Assembly: GCA_042408445.1 (NCBI GenBank)
Contig: JBHORC010000015.1
Location: forward strand, 1-11,720
Length of the DNA: 11,720 nucleotides
Source: CF-46 sp042408445
GTDB taxonomy: Bacteria > Chloroflexota > Limnocylindria > Limnocylindrales > CSP1-4
Direction of reading: 5' to 3'
Under the pieces are notes generated by a model that saw nothing but the letters and a program-made list of their open reading frames with translations, had not been told where the DNA came from and ran no database searches. This document shows positions 6,467 to 11,720 of this stretch, in pieces (positions within the stretch are counted from its first letter, which is position 1; each line of letters opens with the position of its first letter). The position numbers and the translations under genes are program-made.

Positions 6467-7669
6467 GTGAGCGTCGGAACGCCGTTCCATCCCGTCACCG
6501 CGCCGCTGAACCGCAAGCAGCAGTGGCGCGAGTGGTCCGGCCACTTCGCGTCATCCGCCTACGCCGACGCCCACGACATCGAGTACAACGCGATCCGCGA
6601 GGCGGCGGCGCTCATCGACGTGAGCCCGCTCTACAAGTACGTCGTCAGTGGGCCCGATGCCCGCCGGCTCGTCGACCGTGTGATCACCCGTGACGCGACG
6701 AAGCTGACGGCCGGGCGCGTGTTCTACACGCCGTGGTGCGACGAGCACGGCAAGGTCATCGACGACGGCACCGTCCACGCCCTGGACGATGGCTCGTTCC
6801 GCTGGACGGCGGCCGACCCGCAGCTGCGCTGGCTGCGGATGAACAGCGCCGGCCTGGACGCGGCCGTGGAGGACGTCACGGACCGCACCGCCGCGCTCGC
6901 CCTCCAGGGGCCGCTGGCACGGGCCGTGCTCGAGGCCGCGACCGGCGAGTCGTTCGCCGATCTCGGCTACTTCCGGCGGCGCACCTCCGCGATCCGCGTC
7001 GGCCGACGACGCGTCGCCCTCGACGTCTCGCGGACCGGCTACACCGGCGACCTCGGCTACGAGCTGTGGCTCGACGCGGACCAGGCGGTCCCGGTCTGGG
7101 AGGCGCTCTGGACAGCCGGCCAGGATCACGCAATCCGCCCCGCCGGCATGCTCGCCCTGGACGTCGTCCGGCTCGAGGCCGGCCTGATCCTCCTCGAGGT
7201 CGACTACACCTCGGCCCGCCACGCGATGAACCCGGAGCAGAACTACAGCCCGTTCGAGATCGGGCTCGGCCGGCTCGTCTCGTTCGACAAGGCGGACTTC
7301 GTCGGTCGCCTCGCGCTGGAGCGCGAGCAGCGGGCGGGCGGGCCGTCGCGCCGGCTCGTCGGGCTCGAGCTGGATTGGTACGGGATCGAGGGCCTCTTCA
7401 GCGCCCAGGGCCTGCCGCCGGCGATCTCGCCGGTCGTCGACCGCTCGCCGCGGCCCGTGTTCGTCGGCGGCCGCCAAGTGGGGCGGGCGACGTCGGTTGG
7501 CTGGAGCCCGATCCTCAAGCAGGCGATCGCGCTCGCAGCCGTTCCACCGGCGCAGGAGCCGCTGGGATCGCGCGTCGACGTCGAGTGGACGGTCGAGGGT
7601 CGCCGCGGCCGCGTCGCCGCCACGGTCGTTCCGTTGCCGTTCCTCGACCTGGAGCGGAAGCGCGCCTGA
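6467..7669 (+). CDS. GcvT-like aminomethyltransferase family protein
   Basis: The 400-residue protein follows the tetrahydrofolate-binding GcvT fold from end to end. The N-terminal region (EYNAIREAAALIDVSPLYKY, 39-58) is the family's substrate-entry segment. VIDD at 97-100 contains the position of the conserved catalytic aspartate. RTGYTGDLGYEL (189-200) is the signature motif, and GLGRLVSFDKADFVGRLAL (266-284) precedes the C-terminal barrel. GcvT moves a one-carbon unit from an aminomethyl group to tetrahydrofolate; related stand-alone proteins demethylate sulfonium or N-methyl compounds. No gcvH or gcvP is in the window, and the next gene to the left is a PLP decarboxylase-like enzyme, so a demethylase-type role is more likely than the glycine cleavage complex. 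That is inference. The GTG start has GGAGGT ten bases upstream. The gene converges on the unrecognised minus-strand gene across 27 bp. Confidence 0.85.
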   Translation: MSVGTPFHPVTAPLNRKQQWREWSGHFASSAYADAHDIEYNAIREAAALIDVSPLYKYVVSGPDARRLVDRVITRDATKLTAGRVFYTPWCDEHGKVIDDGTVHALDDGSFRWTAADPQLRWLRMNSAGLDAAVEDVTDRTAALALQGPLARAVLEAATGESFADLGYFRRRTSAIRVGRRRVALDVSRTGYTGDLGYELWLDADQAVPVWEALWTAGQDHAIRPAGMLALDVVRLEAGLILLEVDYTSARHAMNPEQNYSPFEIGLGRLVSFDKADFVGRLALEREQRAGGPSRRLVGLELDWYGIEGLFSAQGLPPAISPVVDRSPRPVFVGGRQVGRATSVGWSPILKQAIALAAVPPAQEPLGSRVDVEWTVEGRRGRVAATVVPLPFLDLERKRA

Positions 7670-7677
7670 TCGCGGCC

Positions 7678-7698
7678 GAGGAGGGCTGGCCCCGCCTC
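7678..7698. terminator. stem-loop between convergent genes (possible bidirectional terminator)
   Basis: GAGGAGGG (7678-7685) pairs with CCCGCCTC (7691-7698) at seven of eight positions around a 5-base loop. It lies immediately after the GcvT-like stop and overlaps the stop codon of the minus-strand gene (7697-7699). It lacks a T-tract on either side, as expected for high-GC genomes that rely on other termination modes. Position between converging genes is the main support. Confidence 0.45.
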
Positions 7699-8539
7699 AG
7701 TACGACTTGTCGAGCGCGGCGCGGGCAACCTTCACGGCAATGCTCCCGCCGGGAACGAGGAGGCCGACCGTGTCGGCGCCGATGTCGAAGAGCGCATCGC
7801 GGGTGATCACCCGGCCGAGCTGCGGCAGGAGCGAGCCGCCCGGACGAACCGCACCCGTGGCTCCGTCGATCTCGACCACGCCCCGCCGATCCTTCGGCCG
7901 CCAGTGGAACTCGAACGCCCAGACCGGCCGATAGACGAGATCCGTCGCAGACAACGTCAGCGACTCCTCCAGGATCGTGTCCGCCTGGACCGGCTTGAGC
8001 ATCTCGGCGAGGAGCTCCCGCACGACGTAGGCGGCGCGGTGCTCCGGCGGGACGACGACCGTGTTGTCCGCGGTGAGGGTCGTGGGGTCGGCGATCTCGC
8101 GCTTCGGGCCTGCCAGCAGCGCCGCAGCATCCGCGACCTTCGCCCCCGTTCGCGCGTCGGCGTTCAGCTCGTGGGCGATCTCCTCGCGACAGTGCTCCAT
8201 CGCGCTGATCGAGAAGGTCCGACCGCTGCGCCCCGCCTCGACCGGATAGGTCACGCCGCCGAACGTGACCTCGCGCACCTCGGCGCCGCTGGCCGGGATC
8301 GCGTAGTCGCGACGGCGCTCGTAGGCGTACGTGGCAACGCCGGCGATGTGCCAGAAGGGCTCCAGGCGGCGCTGGCTCGCGACCAGGTCGATCTCCTCGG
8401 CCTTCGGTCGCTGGAGCAGCGAGCCGAGACCGGTGACGAACGCCTGCGAGCGCTTGTCCATCGCCCGCTGACGCAGCTGCTCCACGGATTCGCGCTCGTC
8501 GAGCGCGATGATCCGCTGGGAGCCGAGATGGATCTCCAT
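7697..8539 (-). CDS. Unrecognised 280-residue protein
   Basis: I do not recognise this family. The product is soluble-looking, with no signal peptide and no clear membrane span. An N-terminal helical, charged segment (1-58: EQLRQRAMDKRSQAF and similar) leads into LEPFWHIAGVATYAYERRRD (59-78). A middle part (VTFGGVTYPV, 91-100) is followed by helical residues 111-145. A second segment, LVYRPVWAFEFHWRPKDRRG (201-220), then VVEIDGATGAVRPGG (221-235), looks like the strand-plus-DxxTGxV turn of PepSY-like domains. The PFW and PVW segments may be two copies of one unit. The ATG at 8539 fits a promoter at 8589-8617; a longer reading to 8749 would run through a palindrome and into the aminotransferase gene and is rejected. 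Codon use matches the neighbours. The gene is the last of the minus-strand run, separated by 196 bp from the aminotransferase, so it is probably transcribed alone. Confidence 0.75.
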   Translation of the reverse strand: MEIHLGSQRIIALDERESVEQLRQRAMDKRSQAFVTGLGSLLQRPKAEEIDLVASQRRLEPFWHIAGVATYAYERRRDYAIPASGAEVREVTFGGVTYPVEAGRSGRTFSISAMEHCREEIAHELNADARTGAKVADAAALLAGPKREIADPTTLTADNTVVVPPEHRAAYVVRELLAEMLKPVQADTILEESLTLSATDLVYRPVWAFEFHWRPKDRRGVVEIDGATGAVRPGGSLLPQLGRVITRDALFDIGADTVGLLVPGGSIAVKVARAALDKSY

Positions 8540-8562
8540 GGCGGGATTGCAGTCCTCGTGAC

Positions 8563-8581
8563 CGGCGGCCCCTCGCCGCCG
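8563..8581 (-). other. GC hairpin at the predicted 5' end of the unrecognised gene's mRNA
   Basis: CGGCGGC (8563-8569) and GCCGCCG (8575-8581) form a perfect 7-bp stem with a 5-base loop. If the -10 at 8589-8594 is used, transcription starts near 8582, so the message would begin with this stem-loop and reach the ATG 23 bases after it. Such a 5' hairpin can protect RNA from decay; its role here is inference. Confidence 0.3.
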
Positions 8582-8588
8582 CGGCCGC

Positions 8589-8617
8589 ATTCTCCGCGTT
8601 CGACGGGGCGAGGACAA
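8589..8617 (-). promoter_or_regulatory. sigma70-like promoter of the unrecognised gene
   Basis: On the minus strand TTGTCC (8617-8612; 4 of 6 matches to TTGACA) is followed by exactly 17 bases and GAGAAT (8594-8589; 4 of 6 matches to TATAAT, including the final AAT). It points at the gene starting at 8539 and gives a leader of about 43 bases. A perfect inverted repeat lies 10 bases upstream of the -35 box. Confidence 0.5.
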
Positions 8618-8627
8618 CCTCCCAATC

Positions 8628-8680
8628 GACGAAACGCACCGCTCGGTGACCCGAACGTCCTGGGACCGGTGCGTTTCGTC
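8628..8680. repeat. perfect 14-bp inverted repeat with 25-base spacer
   Basis: GACGAAACGCACCG (8628-8641) and CGGTGCGTTTCGTC (8667-8680) are exact reverse complements separated by 25 bases. They lie between the aminotransferase stop (8736) and the promoter of the unrecognised gene. As RNA this would be a strong stem-loop and could terminate the aminotransferase transcript, 55 bases past its stop, although no U-tract follows. As DNA, two half-sites just upstream of a -35 box look like an activator or repressor site. A smaller hairpin (GTCC-TG-GGAC) lies within the spacer. The arms are less GC-rich than the surroundings. Confidence 0.75.
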
Positions 8681-8735
8681 AATCGCTGCCACAGCCAAGG
8701 CATGGCGTGCGGCGGGGATGAATGCGACTGCTCGC

Positions 8736-9896
8736 TCAGGCCAGCCCATTCGGAACGCGGCCGGCTTCCGCCTGACGTGGCGGGTTCGCGGCGAGGAAGC
8801 GCTCCAGGCCGGCGAGCGCGTCGGGCAGGTCCGTCCGGCCGAACCCGACCCGCGCGTGGTTGCCCGGATGGCCGATCACCGGACCGGGCAGGAGCAGCAC
8901 GCCCTCCGACTCGACGAGGCGGGCGGCGAACGATTCGACCGGCTCGTCGTCGAGGAGCCGCGGGAAGCCGATCGAGCCACCGCGGGGCCGGACCCACGAC
9001 CAGCGATCGGCGTGCGTCGCGAAGAACGCGTCGAGAAGCGGCAGATTGGCGTCGACGATCGATCGCGATCGGGCCAGCACCGCGTCTCGCGCCCGGAGCG
9101 CGATCAGGGCGAGGATCTCCGCCGGTGCCGAGGAGCAGATCGTCGTGTAGTCCTTGAAGGCCGCGCAGCGCCGGAGGGCGTCGCGATCCCGCGTCGCGAG
9201 CCAGCCGATCCGGAGCCCCGCGAGCGCGAACGACTTCGACATCACCCCGAGCGAGATCCCGCGCGGCAACGCGTCGGCGCCGGCCATGAGCCGATCAAGC
9301 TCGTCGAACTCGAGGAACCGGTACACCTCGTCGGAGAGGAGATGGATCCCCCGATCCGCCAGCGTCGAGGTGAGGAGCCGCCACTCGCCGTGCGTCGGCA
9401 GCATCCCCGTCGGGTTGTGCGGCGCGTTCACGACGACGAGCCGGGTGTTCGGGCGGAGGGCGGCGATCAGCCGCTCCGGATCGAGCTGCCAGCCGTCCGC
9501 CTCGCGGAGCTCGTGGAGCGTCACCTCGGCGCCGGCCGCGCGCGCGACCTCGTACAGGCTCTGATAGGCGGGCCACGTCACGACGACGTGATCGCCGGGA
9601 CCGACCAGCGTGCCCGCGAGGCAGAAGATCGCCTCCTCCGCACCGGCGAAGACGAGCACATCGTCGGCGGTAAGCGTGTCGTACAGCGACGCGATCTCGG
9701 CCCGGAGCAGCGGGTGGCCCGGTGCCTCCGTGTAGCCGAGGCGCAGATCGCGCCACATCCCAGCCGTCTCGTCATCGGCCAGGTCGATCAGGTCGGCCAT
9801 CCTCCAGCCCTCGACGTCCGAGGCGCACAGGAGGCGACGCGCGGCGAACTCCCAGCGGGCGAAGAACCGCTCGAGAGCGAAGTCGGCGATCTGCAT
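8736..9896 (-). CDS. Fold-type I PLP-dependent aminotransferase (class I/II)
   Basis: The 386-residue protein has the class I/II aminotransferase landmarks in order: GYTEAPGHPLLRAEIASLY (54-72), NAPHNPTG (157-164), the acidic and aromatic cofactor contacts in SDEVYRF (188-194), the Schiff-base lysine K221 in VMSKSFALAGLRIGW, and a C-terminal arginine in ARVGFGR (348-354) expected to bind a substrate carboxylate. The N-terminus (MQIADFALERFFARWEF) fits a group of bacterial PLP aminotransferases that starts exactly there, which is why I place the ATG at 9896 and not at the open frame's upstream start near 10061. GGAGG lies 15 bases upstream, which is distant. It follows cobT by 180 bp on the same strand. 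The cobalamin enzyme CobD (threonine-phosphate decarboxylase) has the same fold and is an alternative, but the N-terminal pattern argues against it. Substrate is unknown. Confidence 0.87.
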   Translation of the reverse strand: MQIADFALERFFARWEFAARRLLCASDVEGWRMADLIDLADDETAGMWRDLRLGYTEAPGHPLLRAEIASLYDTLTADDVLVFAGAEEAIFCLAGTLVGPGDHVVVTWPAYQSLYEVARAAGAEVTLHELREADGWQLDPERLIAALRPNTRLVVVNAPHNPTGMLPTHGEWRLLTSTLADRGIHLLSDEVYRFLEFDELDRLMAGADALPRGISLGVMSKSFALAGLRIGWLATRDRDALRRCAAFKDYTTICSSAPAEILALIALRARDAVLARSRSIVDANLPLLDAFFATHADRWSWVRPRGGSIGFPRLLDDEPVESFAARLVESEGVLLLPGPVIGHPGNHARVGFGRTDLPDALAGLERFLAANPPRQAEAGRVPNGLA

Positions 9897-10076
9897 CGGC
9901 GGTCGGGTGGTCCTCCGCGGGTCGGGCGAGTGCGTGGGCCTCGGGCTCGCCTGCGTTGGCGTGGCTAGTCGATCAGGCCAGAAGCATGATCGTCGAGCCG
10001 GCGCCGCGACCGGCAGTTCTGATGGACGGCGCTCGCGTCCCCGCGCCGTGGCCGAGAGCATGGTCCGGACGCCGCT
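9897..10076 (-). other. 180-bp spacer between cobT and the aminotransferase gene
   Basis: I looked on the minus strand for a cobalamin riboswitch B12 box and for a T-tract terminator and found neither. A weak GCCGG/CCGGC dyad (9997-10014) and a TAGCCA element (9967-9962) are present, but neither is convincing as a terminator or promoter. No small coding region is supported here. Confidence 0.4.
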
Positions 10077-11159
10077 TCAGACCCGATCCGCGACGCCCGC
10101 CTCCTCGAACGTCGCCATCCCGCCGATGATCGCGGCGGCCGCGCGGACCACGGGGATCGCGAGCGCGGCACCGCTGCCCTCCCCGAGTCGCAGGCCGAGG
10201 TCCAGGATCGGCTCGAGGCCGAGCGCCGCGAGGACGACGCCGTGGCCGCGCTCCGCGGAGCGATGGCTGGCGATCAGCCGGCCCGGGAGCTCCGGTGCGA
10301 GACGGACGGCGACGAGCGCGGCCACACCGGTGATGAAGCCATCGAGCACGACGGGGACCCGCGCCGCCCCGGCGGCCAGCATCGCACCGACGAGCGCCGC
10401 GATCTCGAGGCCGCCGACCGTCGCGAGGACGTCGAGCGGGTCGGCCCCCGCAAGGTGATGTCGGACGAGGGCTGCGTCGACGACGGCCGCCTTCCTCCGG
10501 ATGCCCTCGGCGTCGAGGCCGGTCCCGGCGCCGGCCAGCTCGATCGCCGGACGCTGGAGGATCGCGGCGGCGATCGCGGTCGAAGCGGTGGTGTTCCCGA
10601 TCCCCATCTCGCCGAGGGCAAGGAGATCGCAGCCGGCGTCGATGAGCTCCGTGGCGATCGCCGCGCCGACCTCGATCGCCCGTCGCGCGTCGTCGGCCTT
10701 CATCGCCGGCTCGACGGAGAAGTCGGCCGTTCCGGCGCGAACCCGCGCGGTCCGGATCGACGCCGCGCCGTTGGCGGTCCGGTCCGTGCTGACGGGCTCA
10801 CCGAGGACGCCGACGTCGACGACGACCAGGTCGGCTCCGGCTTCGCGGGCAAGGACGTTGATCGCGGCCCGGCCGGACGCGAAGGTCGCGAGCATCTGTC
10901 GCGTGACATCGCTCGGATAGGCCGCGACGCCCTGGCGCGTGATCCCGTGATCCCCGGCGGCCACGACGATCGCCGGTCGATCGATGCTCGTGACGACCGA
11001 GCCGCGGATGCCCGCGAGCTGGATCGCGATCGTCTCGAGCCGACCGAGGCTGCCCGGTGGCTTGGTCAGCGCGTCAAGTCGCTGGCGGGCGGCGTCCATG
11101 GCCTCGCGATCGAGCGGGTCCACCCGCCCGCGCATCGCTCCGATCGCGGCCATGCTCAC
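10077..11159 (-). CDS. cobT: Nicotinate-nucleotide-dimethylbenzimidazole phosphoribosyltransferase (CobT)
   Basis: CobT activates the lower-ligand base of cobalamin by moving phosphoribose from nicotinate mononucleotide to dimethylbenzimidazole, giving alpha-ribazole phosphate. At 360 residues it has the normal family length. The hallmark motifs are LTKPPGSLGRLE (31-42), VVAAGDHGI (65-73), GEMGIGNTTASTAIAAA in the middle, and the catalytic glutamate in LRLGEGSGAALAIP (about E327), with the terminal FEEAGV. The start is GTG at 11159, overlapping the preceding gene's stop by four bases (GTGA) and preceded by GGAG five bases upstream; an ATG two codons later is the alternative. Overlap with the phosphatase-like gene indicates a coupled cobalamin operon that continues beyond the right edge. 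The enzyme is cytoplasmic. Confidence 0.96.
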   Translation of the reverse strand: MSMAAIGAMRGRVDPLDREAMDAARQRLDALTKPPGSLGRLETIAIQLAGIRGSVVTSIDRPAIVVAAGDHGITRQGVAAYPSDVTRQMLATFASGRAAINVLAREAGADLVVVDVGVLGEPVSTDRTANGAASIRTARVRAGTADFSVEPAMKADDARRAIEVGAAIATELIDAGCDLLALGEMGIGNTTASTAIAAAILQRPAIELAGAGTGLDAEGIRRKAAVVDAALVRHHLAGADPLDVLATVGGLEIAALVGAMLAAGAARVPVVLDGFITGVAALVAVRLAPELPGRLIASHRSAERGHGVVLAALGLEPILDLGLRLGEGSGAALAIPVVRAAAAIIGGMATFEEAGVADRV

Positions 11160-11720
11160 GAGATCTCCGGCATTCGGCGCACGGCCGCCGGCGCGAGCGG
11201 AGCTGCCAGCGGGTCGGCCGTCGCGTCCAGGAACCCCGCGACGAGCTCCAGGACATACCCGTGCGAGACGACGAGGACGGGGCGGGTGGTCGCGAGGTCG
11301 GCGACGCGCGCGGCCGCCCGCGAGGCGCGGGCTCGCAGCGATTCGTGCGGTTCGCCGGCCGGCCAGTCGACGGGCTGCCGGGCAAGGATCCGCTGGGCGA
11401 TCGCCGGGTAACGGGTCTCCAGCTCGGGCCAGGTCAACCCTTCGGCGTCACCGAGGTCCACCTCGACCAGGTCCGGATCCGACTCCAGATCGATGCCGGC
11501 GGCGGCGGCGATCGCGGCCGCGGTCGAGATCGCGCGCCTCGCGGGACTGGTCCGGACGGCCGCCGCGGGCGCGGCCGGACCCCCACCGAGCGCCGGGGCC
11601 AGCGCGCGGGGCGTGAGCGTGATGCGCCACACTGGCGGGGCCGGCGCGCGGGTGACCTCGACGTAGCGGGCGGAGCGCAGGGCCGCCGATCCGGGGAAGA
11701 GCGAGGCGATGTGGCCGTCC
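11156..11720 (-). CDS. Histidine-phosphatase-superfamily protein, CobC-like position (partial)
   Basis: The visible 187 C-terminal residues match the histidine phosphatase (phosphoglycerate mutase-like) fold: TSPARRAISTA (57-67) holds the conserved second arginine region, LVEVDLGDAEGLTW (84-97) the conserved acidic loop, GEPHESL (122-128) the substrate loop, and VLVVSHG (148-154) the second catalytic histidine. In cobalamin synthesis CobC removes phosphate from alpha-ribazole phosphate, the product of CobT, and the 4-bp GTGA overlap with cobT fits that role. The frame is open to the window edge with coding-like codon use and no ATG, GTG or TTG near the expected domain start, so the gene begins outside. 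Strikingly, the RHG nucleophile motif expected about 30-50 residues before TSPARRA is not seen; RYVEVTRA (18-25) occupies a likely first-strand position. It may be a fusion, a non-catalytic member, or have RHG further upstream. Confidence 0.75.
   Translation of the reverse strand, partial: DGHIASLFPGSAALRSARYVEVTRAPAPPVWRITLTPRALAPALGGGPAAPAAAVRTSPARRAISTAAAIAAAAGIDLESDPDLVEVDLGDAEGLTWPELETRYPAIAQRILARQPVDWPAGEPHESLRARASRAAARVADLATTRPVLVVSHGYVLELVAGFLDATADPLAAPLAPAAVRRMPEIS

Noticed and set aside
8540..8749. N-terminal extension of the unrecognised protein up to 8749
   Set aside because: It would overlap the aminotransferase's last codons and translate both arms of the inverted repeat and the promoter; codon use there is not gene-like.
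8736..9896. Calling the aminotransferase CobD because cobT is adjacent
   Set aside because: Same fold, but the N-terminal pattern around ERFFARWEF fits another aminotransferase group and the gene is 180 bp from cobT and not overlapping it.
7904..9968. Long plus-strand open frames opposite the unrecognised gene and the aminotransferase
   Set aside because: They cross the intergenic inverted repeat and mirror the codons of the minus-strand genes; no domain is visible.
9897..10076. Cobalamin riboswitch or cobT terminator in the spacer after cobT
   Set aside because: No B12 box-like sequence, no long stem with a T-tract; only short GC dyads expected by chance.

Overview
The window is very GC-rich, with codons ending almost always in G or C, and it is densely packed with metabolic genes. 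A PPOX-class protein of the F420-dependent type, GTG starts, at least one start without a Shine-Dalgarno sequence and hairpins without T-tracts suggest a high-GC Chloroflexota (Limnocylindria-like) or Actinomycetota genome. That placement is inference. I see no rRNA, tRNA, CRISPR array, insertion sequence, phage gene or origin.

Layout. Bases 1-206 (+) hold the Ala-rich C-terminal tail of a gene that begins outside the window. A good sigma70-like promoter (254-282) then leads into a YidB/DUF937-family protein (319-762, +). It is followed by a PPOX-class flavin/F420 oxidoreductase (842-1435, +) that may be read from a leaderless transcript. Converging on it with a 3-bp gap is a two-gene minus-strand operon of paralogous phytoene-desaturase/PYROXD2-like FAD oxidoreductases (4764 down to 1439), whose stop and start codons share one base. 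A 151-bp divergent promoter region (4765-4915) separates that operon from two plus-strand genes: a group II PLP-dependent decarboxylase-like protein (4916-6376) and a stand-alone GcvT-like aminomethyltransferase (6467-7669). Together these four genes look like a small amine or amino-acid catabolic island, but the substrate cannot be read from sequence.

From 7697 to the right edge everything is on the minus strand. Reading leftward from the edge there is a partial histidine-phosphatase-fold protein (CobC-like position), cobT (coupled to it by a 4-bp GTGA overlap), a fold-type I aminotransferase, an intergenic region with a perfect 14-bp inverted repeat, and an unrecognised 280-residue protein with a recognisable promoter. 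CobT and the phosphatase-like protein point to the nucleotide-loop assembly branch of cobalamin synthesis.

Nothing here clearly forms a new defence or mobile system. The points most worth a second look are the coupled FAD-enzyme pair with its neighbours, the unrecognised protein with the adjoining inverted repeat, and the phosphatase-fold protein whose visible N-terminal part lacks the RHG nucleophile motif.
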